Of a DNA stretch of 9,416 nt, positions 1 to 6,952 are shown one piece after another. A program made the translations under genes and the position numbers. Each line of letters opens with the position of its first letter. The first letter of the stretch is position 1. The DNA comes from Gammaproteobacteria bacterium (GTDB lineage Bacteria > Pseudomonadota > Gammaproteobacteria > SZUA-229). Location: the NCBI GenBank assembly GCA_029287815.1, contig JARFQK010000257.1, positions 1 to 9,416 of the forward strand. The letters are read 5' to 3'. The notes under the pieces were generated by a model that worked only from the letters and a program-made list of their open reading frames with translations, did no database searches and had not been told where the DNA came from.

Positions 1-131
1 AGGGAGTCCCAGCCGAACCTGCTTGCAATCGCCATAATCGAATTCCGAGAGGTAAAAAACCGTATTATAAAGCTTCGAAGGCACTGCTGTCCCGTAAACT
101 CGTCGAGCAGCGGCAACGACGAAGACCCAGC
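1..131. other. Window edge, no gene assigned
   Basis: No gene can be assigned here. One plus-strand frame is open from base 3 to a stop at about 147 and reads ...GKKPYYKASKALLSRKLVEQ..., which could be the tail of a gene starting outside the window. Another frame is open to about 183. Neither has a recognisable motif, and both run into the palindromic repeat that follows, so I do not call a CDS. Confidence 0.3.
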
Positions 132-246
132 CGTCATTGCGAGGAGTGACAGCGACGTGGCAATCTCTTCAAGTCTTGCGTAACCGTCAAAAGATTGCCT
201 GGCTGCGCTCGCAACGACGAAGAGCCATGGCGCCATTGCAATGACG
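132..246. repeat. Palindromic intergenic repeat of the CGTCATTGCGA type
   Basis: The element opens with CGTCATTGCGAGGAG and closes with CCATTGCAATGACG, so its outer ends are inverted copies. Inside, GGCAATCTCTTC and AAGATTGCC form a second inverted pair. This is the dispersed 'GTCATTGCGAG...GCAATC' type of repeat found between genes in many bacterial genomes, and it looks like a non-coding MITE-like element. It lies just behind the four-gene minus-strand operon, where its RNA could fold and end or protect the transcript (inference). A diverged half copy is seen at 6433-6461. Confidence 0.75.
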
Positions 247-294
247 TCTTTGTCCATTAATCGCTGAATGGGCTGGCAATGCCTGTCGGCTAGA

Positions 295-1155
295 TTACCC
301 CTCAGCTTCGTCAGCCGGCTCTTCGGTAGATCCAGGACGCAGCAAGCGATCGTAAAATTCCAGGTTGAAGTGATACTCGATATTGAGGTCAGGCCGGGCA
401 ATGATCAGCCAGGGATCGGTATCGGTTACCTCAAAGCGTATCGGTTCCGCCCCGTCGGCCAGGTAGACGCTGATCTCCGCGACCGAATCGCGAGGCATGT
501 AATTGTGCACCCCGAAGGCCTGCCCATGCTGCCATTCGTGCAGCACCGCGCTGATCGCATCCGGATCGACCGTGCCGCTGCTTTGCCATAGACCGTTGTC
601 GTCTTTGTAAAGCGTCATGTCGGGCAGGACCAGCTTTTCGATGCTCGCCTCGGGATCGATCAGTTCACGCGCGACCAGCGTCCCGGTTTGCGAGCTCAGC
701 AATGGATAATAGTGGTCATCGATCAGGTGTATGGTATCGTCGATACGCACATAGCGATAACTGTTGATTGGATTGACGATGCCGAATTCGATCGCGGTGT
801 CGTTGAAACGGATAGCGGTTGTCGCATCGGCCAGGCCGTACTGCTCCAGGTCGAGATCGGCAACAGCATAGGCGGCGTGACTGGTGCTTTCGAGCAGCTT
901 GAGCAGGGTGCCGATACGAAAATCATTGGCCGCGATGTCAATCGGTGCCAGCATACGCCAGCGGCCCTGCTGCTTTTGTAGTTCTAGCCCCCGTTGCTGA
1001 TGACGAATCTGAATACGCTCGATCGCATCGGCGTTCAGTTGGGTCAGCCTGTCCGTGCTTTCGTCGGTATCCGGTTGTTGCGTTTTGAAGACGTACAGCC
1101 CAAGCAGCACGACGAGCAGCAACAGCGCCAGGTTGAGCAGCGTGCGTGATCGCAT
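295..1155 (-). CDS. DUF4340 domain protein, last gene of the GldG-type ABC operon
   Basis: The 286-residue protein has one N-terminal membrane helix (about residues 6-24, rich in Leu and Val) with no clear cleavage site. A soluble region follows, probably exposed to the periplasm. Its order of motifs fits the DUF4340 family: an early segment with LNADAIERIQI, then WRMLAPIDIAAN, then LEQYGLADATTAIRF and a YYPLLSS segment. The family has no proven reaction. It is repeatedly found directly behind GldG-like ABC auxiliary genes, as here: the start is 7 bp after the stop of that gene. I infer a membrane-anchored accessory subunit of the same complex. It is the last gene of the operon, and a palindromic repeat lies downstream. 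Family assignment is from recall of motifs and context, without a search. Confidence 0.82.
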   Translation of the reverse strand: MRSRTLLNLALLLLVVLLGLYVFKTQQPDTDESTDRLTQLNADAIERIQIRHQQRGLELQKQQGRWRMLAPIDIAANDFRIGTLLKLLESTSHAAYAVADLDLEQYGLADATTAIRFNDTAIEFGIVNPINSYRYVRIDDTIHLIDDHYYPLLSSQTGTLVARELIDPEASIEKLVLPDMTLYKDDNGLWQSSGTVDPDAISAVLHEWQHGQAFGVHNYMPRDSVAEISVYLADGAEPIRFEVTDTDPWLIIARPDLNIEYHFNLEFYDRLLRPGSTEEPADEAEG

Positions 1156-1162
1156 CGGTGTC

Positions 1163-2530
1163 TCAGCGTCGGCGCCGACGTAGCCAGATCACGATACCCG
1201 TCAGTATCAAACCGGCCGGCAACACCAGGAAGAAGCCAACACCGATCAGCATGACTTCGCCGTCATCGAGCTGAAGCTGGATATCGGGTGTGCGCCTGGG
1301 CTCGATCGCGATCAACGCATCGTCACCGGCAAGCCAGTTGAACACGTTCATCGCCAGCGCCAGGTTCGCGCCGGTGCCGAGGTAATTGTTCGCCATGAAA
1401 TCGCTATCGCCGACAACGACGATGCGTTGCGATGGCTGCTCGCCGTCAGCGGCCGCGGCCAGGGCTTTTTCGAGCGCCATTACGATCGCGATCGGCCCTT
1501 CAACATCACCATCGGCGCTGGCGAACGCGATCTCGTCCTCGAGCGGGCCGGACTCGGACCAGCTCTTCGGCAACGAGCGGGCAATGACTGTGCTCTGGAA
1601 CTGGTCAGCGATCTGTTCGACCCCGCGGCTGAACGGAAACAGCGTGTTGTATTCGATGTTCTCGGTCAGCGCATGGGCGTTGTAATCGAGCACCGGGATC
1701 ATCGCCGCATGCTGGATGCGCAGCGTCCTGCGCAGATTGATATTGTTGTCGATCAGTGTGCCTTCCATGAAGCGGATGCCGAGGGATTCCGCCAGAGGTT
1801 CCAGGCCTTGCATCTGGCCCGGGTCCATCATCCACAGAAGGTTGCCGCCGTTGTCCAGATACTGTTTGATCAGTTCGACTTCGCCGTCGAGGTAGGTGCG
1901 CTGTGGTGATGTGATCACTGCGGCGCTGGTGTCCTGCGGGATTTCGCCGAGCAGCAGATTGTGACTGTCGAGCGTGAGACCTTTGCGTTCGAGTTCGCCA
2001 GCGAGCTTGCTGAAGCTGGTGTTGCCGCTGTCGGTGATGCTCTTCTCGCCATGGCCCTTGATGAACACCAGTTTGCGCGTGCCCGGACGGCTCAGCCTGA
2101 GCAGCGCACTGCTGATGTTCTGCTCGCTCAGCGAAGCCACATTCTCCTTGTTATTCTGGTAACGAATCACGATCTGGCCATAGCGTTCGACGCCATCTCG
2201 CTGCGCCGACTCGAAATCGATATCGGGGTTGATCAGGCGGTAGTTGAAATCGGCTTTTTTACGTTGATAGCGCTGCAGAATTTCTTCGACTGCGGCGCGC
2301 ACCGTCTCATCGTCCTGCACGTAGACGCTGACCTGAACCGGATGCTCGAGCGTCTGCAGCAGTTCGATGCTGTTGTCGGATAAGGTGTTGCGTTTGTTGC
2401 TGGTCCAGTCGAAGGTAACCGCGTGCTGGTTGCTGAGCCATCCGAGAAGGCCGACGGCTGTCAACAGCAATACGATGAAGATGGTTTTCTGCAGTTGCAG
2501 CTGCCAGCGTGTTCTTCGTGAGAGTCTCAT
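1163..2530 (-). CDS. GldG-like ABC transporter auxiliary protein
   Basis: The 455-residue protein has a basic N-terminus, a membrane helix at about residues 15-33, a long extracytoplasmic region, and a C-terminal helix (about 426-449) ending in a run of five arginines. That topology, with sequence such as TLSDNSIELLQTLEHPVQVSVYV, LVFIKGHGEKSI and NGGNLLWMMDPG, matches the GldG-type auxiliary component (ABC_transp_aux family). In Bacteroidetes GldG works with GldA and GldF in gliding; in proteobacteria the same trio occurs in non-gliding cells and its substrate is unknown. The gene lies 4 bp after the permease gene and 7 bp before the DUF4340 gene. I infer that it couples the ABC core to a periplasmic task, possibly envelope related, but the sequence does not show the substrate. 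Confidence 0.85.
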   Translation of the reverse strand: MRLSRRTRWQLQLQKTIFIVLLLTAVGLLGWLSNQHAVTFDWTSNKRNTLSDNSIELLQTLEHPVQVSVYVQDDETVRAAVEEILQRYQRKKADFNYRLINPDIDFESAQRDGVERYGQIVIRYQNNKENVASLSEQNISSALLRLSRPGTRKLVFIKGHGEKSITDSGNTSFSKLAGELERKGLTLDSHNLLLGEIPQDTSAAVITSPQRTYLDGEVELIKQYLDNGGNLLWMMDPGQMQGLEPLAESLGIRFMEGTLIDNNINLRRTLRIQHAAMIPVLDYNAHALTENIEYNTLFPFSRGVEQIADQFQSTVIARSLPKSWSESGPLEDEIAFASADGDVEGPIAIVMALEKALAAAADGEQPSQRIVVVGDSDFMANNYLGTGANLALAMNVFNWLAGDDALIAIEPRRTPDIQLQLDDGEVMLIGVGFFLVLPAGLILTGIVIWLRRRRR

Positions 2531-2534
2531 ACGC

Positions 2535-3278
2535 TTATTGCTGCAGCCGTTGACTGTCCATCTGCCGGATCGTCAGGACCAGGAAGGTCGCAATGAACAG
2601 GATGAAATAGGCGATGTCGGCGGTATTGATCAAGCCGCGCAACATCGGTGCGAAATGCGACAGTAACGACAGCTGGCTGAGCACACCGGCGGTGCCTCCG
2701 GTATTGCTGCTGATGATCCACAGCAGCAGCAACAGGCCAAACGTGCTGATCGCGGCAACGACCGGATTGTCGGTCAATGAAGACAGAAACAGCCCGGCTG
2801 CCGCGAACGCAGACAGCAGCAGGACCAGCGCGAATACACCGGCGGCCAGTTTGCCGAGGTCGAGCTCAGCGCCCATGAACAGTGACAATGGCATCAAGCT
2901 GATCATCGCGACGAAGATCAGCATGAACACAACGATGCCAAAGAATTTGCCCAGCACGATCTGGGTCATACTGACCGGCGATGACAGCAGCAGCGCGATC
3001 GAACCGTTGCGGCGCTCTTCGCTGATCAGGCGCATCGTCAGCAACGGCGTTACCATCAACAGAATGATGCTCGCGATCTCAAAGGTCGGCATCACCACCA
3101 GGTCGGTCACGCCGGGCGGGCTCGGCAGCGACACCAACTGTTGTTGGATGCTGAAGAAGAAATCGATCTGGCTGAAGAACGACCAGGCGATGATTAGCTG
3201 GGTCACGGCCAGCACGGACCAGGCCAGTGGCGACAGAAACAGACTGCGCAGTTCACGCATCGCGATGGTCAGTATCAT
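2535..3278 (-). CDS. GldF-like ABC-2 permease
   Basis: The 247-residue integral membrane protein has about six hydrophobic helices: roughly residues 13-35, 60-85, 110-135, 140-165, 172-192 and 218-240. The segment RLISEERRNGSIALLLSSPVS after the second helix is a hallmark of ABC-2 type permeases of the GldF/NosY kind. It would form the membrane channel that pairs with the ATPase encoded just upstream. The start codon overlaps the stop of the ATPase gene in an ATGA arrangement, a strong sign of translational coupling and of a fixed subunit ratio. The GldG-like gene follows after 4 bp. The transported substrate cannot be read from the sequence. Confidence 0.88.
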   Translation of the reverse strand: MILTIAMRELRSLFLSPLAWSVLAVTQLIIAWSFFSQIDFFFSIQQQLVSLPSPPGVTDLVVMPTFEIASIILLMVTPLLTMRLISEERRNGSIALLLSSPVSMTQIVLGKFFGIVVFMLIFVAMISLMPLSLFMGAELDLGKLAAGVFALVLLLSAFAAAGLFLSSLTDNPVVAAISTFGLLLLLWIISSNTGGTAGVLSQLSLLSHFAPMLRGLINTADIAYFILFIATFLVLTIRQMDSQRLQQ

Positions 3279-4204
3279 CGCGCTTCACCTTCGCCGAGGG
3301 TCAGGTTCACGAAGATTTGTTCCAGCGAGTGTTCGTGCGCGACCAGGCGGCGCAGGCCCCAGTCGTTGTGGACCGCTTCGGCAGCGAGGCAGTCCGCCTC
3401 GCCACGCACGTGTACGATGAAACGGTGCGTGTCGAGCTGCTCGACCCGGTCGATGCAGTCGCTGGCCAGCATGGCGTCGGTCGCCGGCGGCCGGCTCAGC
3501 GAGATCTCGTAGCGGTCGGTGCTTTGCTGTGCAAGCAGCCCCTGCATATCGGACGCATAGACCAGCTCGCCGGCGTTGATGATCTGCACCCGGTTACACA
3601 CCGACTCGACCTCGGGCAGAATATGGGTCGACAGAATGATGCCGTGTTGGGTGCCGAGTTCCCTGATCAAGTCGCGGATCTCGCGGATCTGAATCGGGTC
3701 GAGTCCGACCGTGGGCTCATCCAGAATGATCACATGCGGTGAATGGATGATCGCCTGGGCAATGCCGACGCGTTGCTGAAAACCTTTGGATAAATTACCG
3801 ATCAGCCGACGATTGACGCGGGTCAAGCCGCAGCGTTCTTTGGCCAGATCGAGCGCATCCCCGATTGAACGTTTATCGATGCGCCGGAGTCTGGCGCAGT
3901 AGTGAAGATACTCATCGACGCTCATCTCCCGATACAGCGGCGGGTTCTCCGGCAGATATCCCAGCGCCGCTTTGGCGTCCCCAGGTTTCTCCAGCAGATC
4001 GACACCGTTGATCCGGATCTCGCCCTCGCTCGGCGCCAGATTGCCGCTGAGGATCTGCATCGTCGTCGACTTGCCGGCACCGTTGGGCCCGAGGAAGCCG
4101 AGAATATCACCCGCGTGCAACTCGAAACTGATATCGTTCACGGCGCAAACATCACCGTAATAACGCACCAGGTTGTTAACCGAGATCAGGGCTTGTGAAG
4201 ACAT
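3275..4204 (-). CDS. ABC transporter ATP-binding protein, GldA-like
   Basis: The 309-residue cytoplasmic ATPase energises the permease encoded next to it. Visible motifs are Walker A GPNGAGKST (residues 39-47), a Q-loop position where LPEN places Glu instead of Gln (about 86), signature LSKGFQQR (138-145), Walker B VIILDEP (158-164), D-loop GLD (167-169) and the switch His in STH (194). The LSKG(F/Y)QQR signature and the Glu at the Q-loop are common in GldA/NosF-type ABC-2 ATPases, so they are not defects. The C-terminal 90 residues form an extra domain usual in this group. This is the first gene of the operon. AAGGA lies 13-14 nt before the ATG, a rather long spacing. The gene is divergent from the HyuA-type gene, with about 207 bp between them. 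Confidence 0.9.
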   Translation of the reverse strand: MSSQALISVNNLVRYYGDVCAVNDISFELHAGDILGFLGPNGAGKSTTMQILSGNLAPSEGEIRINGVDLLEKPGDAKAALGYLPENPPLYREMSVDEYLHYCARLRRIDKRSIGDALDLAKERCGLTRVNRRLIGNLSKGFQQRVGIAQAIIHSPHVIILDEPTVGLDPIQIREIRDLIRELGTQHGIILSTHILPEVESVCNRVQIINAGELVYASDMQGLLAQQSTDRYEISLSRPPATDAMLASDCIDRVEQLDTHRFIVHVRGEADCLAAEAVHNDWGLRRLVAHEHSLEQIFVNLTLGEGEAR

Positions 4205-4211
4205 GCGCGGT

Positions 4212-4239
4212 ATTATTCCTTATTTATGGGTGCTTGCAA
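4212..4239 (-). promoter_or_regulatory. Candidate sigma70-type promoter of the ABC operon
   Basis: On the minus strand, TTGCAA (4239-4234) and AATAAT (4217-4212) are separated by 16 nt; the -10 matches TATAAT in 5 of 6 bases and the -35 matches TTGACA in 4 of 6. The -10 ends only 7 nt before the ATG, so transcription would start about at the start codon and give a nearly leaderless mRNA. The AAGGA that could act as ribosome site overlaps the -10, so either this promoter or that ribosome site is in use, not both from the same transcript. Confidence 0.3.
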
Positions 4240-4274
4240 GTAAAACTTTTTTAGCTCGAAGGCTCTGTTTTCTC

Positions 4275-4365
4275 AACGCAAAGACGCGGAGGCGCAGAGG
4301 CCGCAGAGGGTTTTCTGTGGTTGGTCCGTTTAGGCGGCCTTTGCGACTCTGCGCCTTTGCGTTAA
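4275..4365. repeat. Inverted repeat of the AACGCAAAGACGC type between divergent genes
   Basis: The left arm contains AACGCAAAGACGCGGAGGCG and continues with CAGAGG; the right arm reads GACTCTGCGCCTTTGCGTTAA. They are inverted copies apart from an 8-nt gap in the right arm (CCGCGTCT missing). Similar 'CGCAAAG-CGC-AGAG' elements are dispersed in many proteobacterial genomes. It sits between the divergent ABC operon and the HyuA-type gene. It could separate their transcription, but no such role is shown. Confidence 0.7.
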
Positions 4366-4399
4366 TACAGCCTGTCGCATCCACGCGACCAATCTCCTG

Positions 4400-4405
4400 T
4401 AAAAT
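4400..4405 (+). promoter_or_regulatory. Candidate -10 box directly before the HyuA-type gene
   Basis: TAAAAT (5 of 6 matches to TATAAT) ends 6 nt before the ATG at 4412. No good -35 is visible 16-18 nt upstream. No Shine-Dalgarno sequence is present; the stretch before the ATG is a run of C. If this box is used, the message would be leaderless. Weak evidence. Confidence 0.25.
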
Positions 4406-4411
4406 CCCCCC

Positions 4412-6400
4412 ATGGCATATCTCGGCGTAGACACCGGCGGCACCTTCACCGACTTCATCCTGTTCGATGAAACCACCAGCACCACCGCGATCCACAAAGT
4501 GTTATCGACACCAGACGCTCCGGATCGCGCCATCATGCAGGGCCTCGCCGACTGGAACATAGACACCAACGACTTGCTGTTGGTTCATGGTTCGACCGTG
4601 GCCACGAACGCGGTGCTCGAGGGCAAGGGCGTGCGCACGGTTTATATCACCAACAAAGGGCTGGCCGACGTGCTCGCTATCGGCCGTCAGGCGCGCAAGG
4701 AGCTGTACAACCTGCAGCCCGAAAAGAAGCCACCGTTGATCCCGCACGAACACTGCCTCGAAGTCGACACGCGCCTGAGTGCCACCGGCGAAGCGCTCGC
4801 AACACTCAACCAAGACGGCCTGCAACGGCTGCGCGAACAGATCGAAACCCTGGCACCGCAGGCAGTCGCGATCAATCTGCTGTTCTCATTCATCGACGAT
4901 ACCGAAGAAAAGCGTATCGAAGCGGCGATCGCGGAGCAGTCTAGAGATGTAATCTTCATCAGCCGCTCCTCCGATGTGCTGCCGGAATACAAGGAGTACG
5001 AACGCGGTATCACGACGACGCTGAATGCCTATGTCGGGCCGTTGATGCAGCGCTATCTGCAGCGGCTCGAACAGCAGGCCCCGGGTTGCAGACTGGCCGT
5101 GATGCAAAGCTCCGGCGGTACCGCGAGTGCGCACCAGGCCGGACGCTACCCGGTGCAATTGTTGTTGTCCGGCCCGGCCGGCGGCCTCAAGGGCGCCCAG
5201 TTCAGCGCGGCCAAATCGGGCTTCGATCGGCTGCTATCGTTCGATATGGGCGGCACTTCCACTGATGTCTCGATTATCGACCAGGAGATCGGTTTCACCA
5301 CCGAAGGGCGCATCGGTGATTACCCGGTCGCGGTGCCGATGGTCGATATGCACACGATCGGCGCCGGCGGCGGTTCGATCGCGAGCGTCGATGCTGGTGG
5401 CCTGCTACTGGTTGGCCCCGAGTCAGCTGGCGCCGATCCCGGCCCGGCCTGTTACGGCAAGGGCGGCACGCGACCCACGGTGACCGATGCGAACGTCGTG
5501 CTCGGCCGCTTGCTACCGGACGCGTTCCTCGGCGGCCGCATGGTGCTCGACAAGGCTAAATCGGAGCAGGCGGTCAAAACCGTGGCGGACAGGTTGGAGA
5601 TGAGCATGCATCAGGCCGCGACCGGTATCATCGATGTCGTCAACGATCACATGGTGCGCGCGCTGCGGGTGATGTCGGTGCAGCGCGGCGAGGATCCGAA
5701 AGATTACACGCTGGTCTCGTTCGGTGGCGCCGGCGGCCTTCACGTCTGCGCGCTGGCCGATGCGTTGCAGATGACAAGCGCGCTGGTGCCGGCCAACGCC
5801 GGCGTATTATCGGCGCTGGGCATGCTCGCGGCAGAACCGAGCCGCGAACGTTCGCTGACGATCAATATGTTGCTAAAGGACTGCACAACGGCTGATATCA
5901 ACGAACAGTTCCGGCAACTGCACGAGATCGCCGAGCAGGAGTTGCGCGAAATTGCCGGCGATTGTGGCATGCTTGCACAATACAGCGTCGATCTGCGTTA
6001 CCGCGGACAGAGTTACACTTTGAACCTGCTCTGGGACACCCCGGAAGATCTTGAATACGCATTCCACGAACTGCACGAAACCCAGTACGGCCATCGCATG
6101 GCGATCGATGTCGAACTGGTCAATCTGCGCCTGCGCTTAACCGGCGAAAAACCAGCGTTCGATTTACCCGAATGGCAAGCCACCGCAGAAGCGCAGGAGC
6201 GGTTCACAACGCTGTATGGCTTTGAGGAGCCGGTACGCGTTCTGGCACGCGATGCGTTACAGGTCGATCAGCTCATCCACGGCCCCGCCCTGATTACCGA
6301 AACCACATCCACGACCTGGATCGATCAGGGCTGGCAAGCCAGCGTGGATCGCTGGGGAAATTTACTGTTCCACGCGAATTCACGGAGTGATAGAGTGTAA
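4412..6400 (+). CDS. HyuA-type hydantoinase/5-oxoprolinase family subunit
   Basis: The 662-residue cytoplasmic protein has the sugar-kinase/actin-like ATP-binding fold used by hydantoinase A and 5-oxoprolinase subunits. The first phosphate loop is DTGGTFTD (residues 7-14) in the Hydant_A_N domain. The second, DMGGTSTD (278-285), opens the Hydantoinase_A domain. GAGGGSIA and GPESAGADPGPACYG follow, then the conserved ALRVMSVQRGEDPKDYTLVSFGGAGG segment. The family opens cyclic amides such as hydantoins, 5-oxoproline or related lactams at the cost of ATP, normally with a HyuB subunit. No hyuB is found downstream: repeat-rich DNA and a broken integron follow. Either the partner is elsewhere or it was lost. 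The start is set by the phosphate loop lying right behind it. The exact substrate cannot be told. Confidence 0.9.
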   Translation: MAYLGVDTGGTFTDFILFDETTSTTAIHKVLSTPDAPDRAIMQGLADWNIDTNDLLLVHGSTVATNAVLEGKGVRTVYITNKGLADVLAIGRQARKELYNLQPEKKPPLIPHEHCLEVDTRLSATGEALATLNQDGLQRLREQIETLAPQAVAINLLFSFIDDTEEKRIEAAIAEQSRDVIFISRSSDVLPEYKEYERGITTTLNAYVGPLMQRYLQRLEQQAPGCRLAVMQSSGGTASAHQAGRYPVQLLLSGPAGGLKGAQFSAAKSGFDRLLSFDMGGTSTDVSIIDQEIGFTTEGRIGDYPVAVPMVDMHTIGAGGGSIASVDAGGLLLVGPESAGADPGPACYGKGGTRPTVTDANVVLGRLLPDAFLGGRMVLDKAKSEQAVKTVADRLEMSMHQAATGIIDVVNDHMVRALRVMSVQRGEDPKDYTLVSFGGAGGLHVCALADALQMTSALVPANAGVLSALGMLAAEPSRERSLTINMLLKDCTTADINEQFRQLHEIAEQELREIAGDCGMLAQYSVDLRYRGQSYTLNLLWDTPEDLEYAFHELHETQYGHRMAIDVELVNLRLRLTGEKPAFDLPEWQATAEAQERFTTLYGFEEPVRVLARDALQVDQLIHGPALITETTSTTWIDQGWQASVDRWGNLLFHANSRSDRV

Positions 6401-6600
6401 TACCGCAGCTCATGCGTGCAGACACAAAACCGCGTCATCGCGAGCGCCAGCGCGGCGATCTTATGCAACAGCACATCACCCTGTACAAAGACTGTGTCGT
6501 CCCAATTGAGGTAGGGTGCGCCGTGCGCACCAGAAGCCTCATTTCCGAGCTACGAACACGGGCACGATTGAACACGAAACAACCTATCTTTCTCTAACTA
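6401..6600. other. Gene-free stretch with repeat remnants
   Basis: This stretch has no convincing gene. A 61-codon frame from 6412 exists, but it runs through repeats and lacks a ribosome site. At 6433-6461 is a diverged half copy of the 132-246 repeat (CGTCATCGCGAGCG...GGCGATCT). At 6511-6531 is GTAGGGTGCGCCGTGCGCACC, containing a perfect 7-bp stem (6515-6521 with 6525-6531) with a 3-nt loop. It resembles dispersed 'TAGGGTGCG' repeats and has no T-run, so it is not a classical terminator. Confidence 0.5.
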
Positions 6601-6753
6601 TCAAACATCGAGGGGGCTTTTCACACCGCGCCCACCGCGATTGAGCACGCGAGTGTAGATCATCGTGGTCGATACATCCGCGTGTCCCAATATTTCTTGT
6701 ACAGTTCTGATGTCGTAACCGGCTTCCAATAAATGCGTGGCAAAGGAATGGCG
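6601..6753 (-). pseudogene. Integron integrase IntI, C-terminal remnant
   Basis: The minus strand encodes 50 residues and a stop: it begins [20 protein letters not shown], goes on to [16 protein letters not shown], and ends in [14 protein letters not shown]. This is the C-terminal end of an integron integrase. It holds the RHSFATH box (box II Arg and His), the LGH motif, the catalytic Tyr in MIYT (residue 33 of the piece), and the [12 protein letters not shown] tail typical of IntI proteins and not of XerC/D. About 270 N-terminal residues are missing: the frame breaks exactly at the RH codons, where the 20-bp palindrome begins. The remnant cannot be a working recombinase, since the other catalytic Arg and the DNA-binding domain are gone. 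Its orientation is right for an integron whose attI and cassettes lie at higher coordinates, and a cassette array is found there. Confidence 0.9.
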
Positions 6754-6754
6754 A

Positions 6755-6774
6755 TTATTCCGATATCGGAATAA
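6755..6774. repeat. Perfect 20-bp palindrome at the recombinase junction
   Basis: TTATTCCGAT followed by its exact reverse complement ATCGGAATAA. The centre (6764/6765) is equidistant, 11.5 bases, from the Arg codons of both RHxxATH boxes (6753 on minus, 6776 on plus). Both strands therefore read LFRYRN before the box. Confidence 0.9.
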
Positions 6775-6775
6775 G

Positions 6776-6952
6776 CGTCACGCCTATGCGACCCATCAGC
6801 TAGCCGCGGGCATGCCCTTGCATCAGTTGCAAGAACTGCTCGGACACAGCGACCTTGAAAGCACGGAACGCTATTTGCACTGGCGTGCGGACAGCAACAC
6901 GGCAGATTTTGATTTGCTCGCCTACACCTTGGAGGGTCACCGCAATGCCTAG
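6776..6952 (+). pseudogene. Tyrosine recombinase fragment, IS91-associated
   Basis: The plus strand reads [20 protein letters not shown], then LLGHSDLESTERYLHW, and ends about 24 residues later at TAG. This is the C-terminal catalytic part of a tyrosine recombinase: Arg and His of the RHxxATH box, the LGH motif and the Tyr in ERYLHW. It is clearly different from the IntI piece on the other strand. Many IS91-family elements carry such a recombinase-like gene directly before the transposase. Here its stop lies 8 nt inside the transposase gene, which suggests translational coupling in the intact element. The N-terminal part is missing. The frame can be extended upstream only through the palindrome into IntI DNA, with a GTG at 6737 that I take as chance. 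It is not expected to be active. Confidence 0.75.

Noticed and set aside
2614..3420. 268-codon plus-strand frame opposite the permease and ATPase genes
   Set aside because: The opposite strand has clear permease and ABC motifs; the plus-strand product is Ser/Arg-rich without domains, typical of a shadow frame in GC-rich DNA.
295..4204. Reading the operon as gliding motility genes
   Set aside because: The GldA/F/G names reflect homology only. The trio is widespread in non-gliding proteobacteria and no other gliding gene is present.
6511..6531. Possible attC or terminator at the GGTGCGC/GCGCACC stem
   Set aside because: No RYYYAAC/GTTRRRY core pair surrounds it and no T-run follows; it fits a dispersed repeat better.
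6412..6597. 61-codon frame after the HyuA-type gene
   Set aside because: It lacks a ribosome site and is built largely from repeat sequence.
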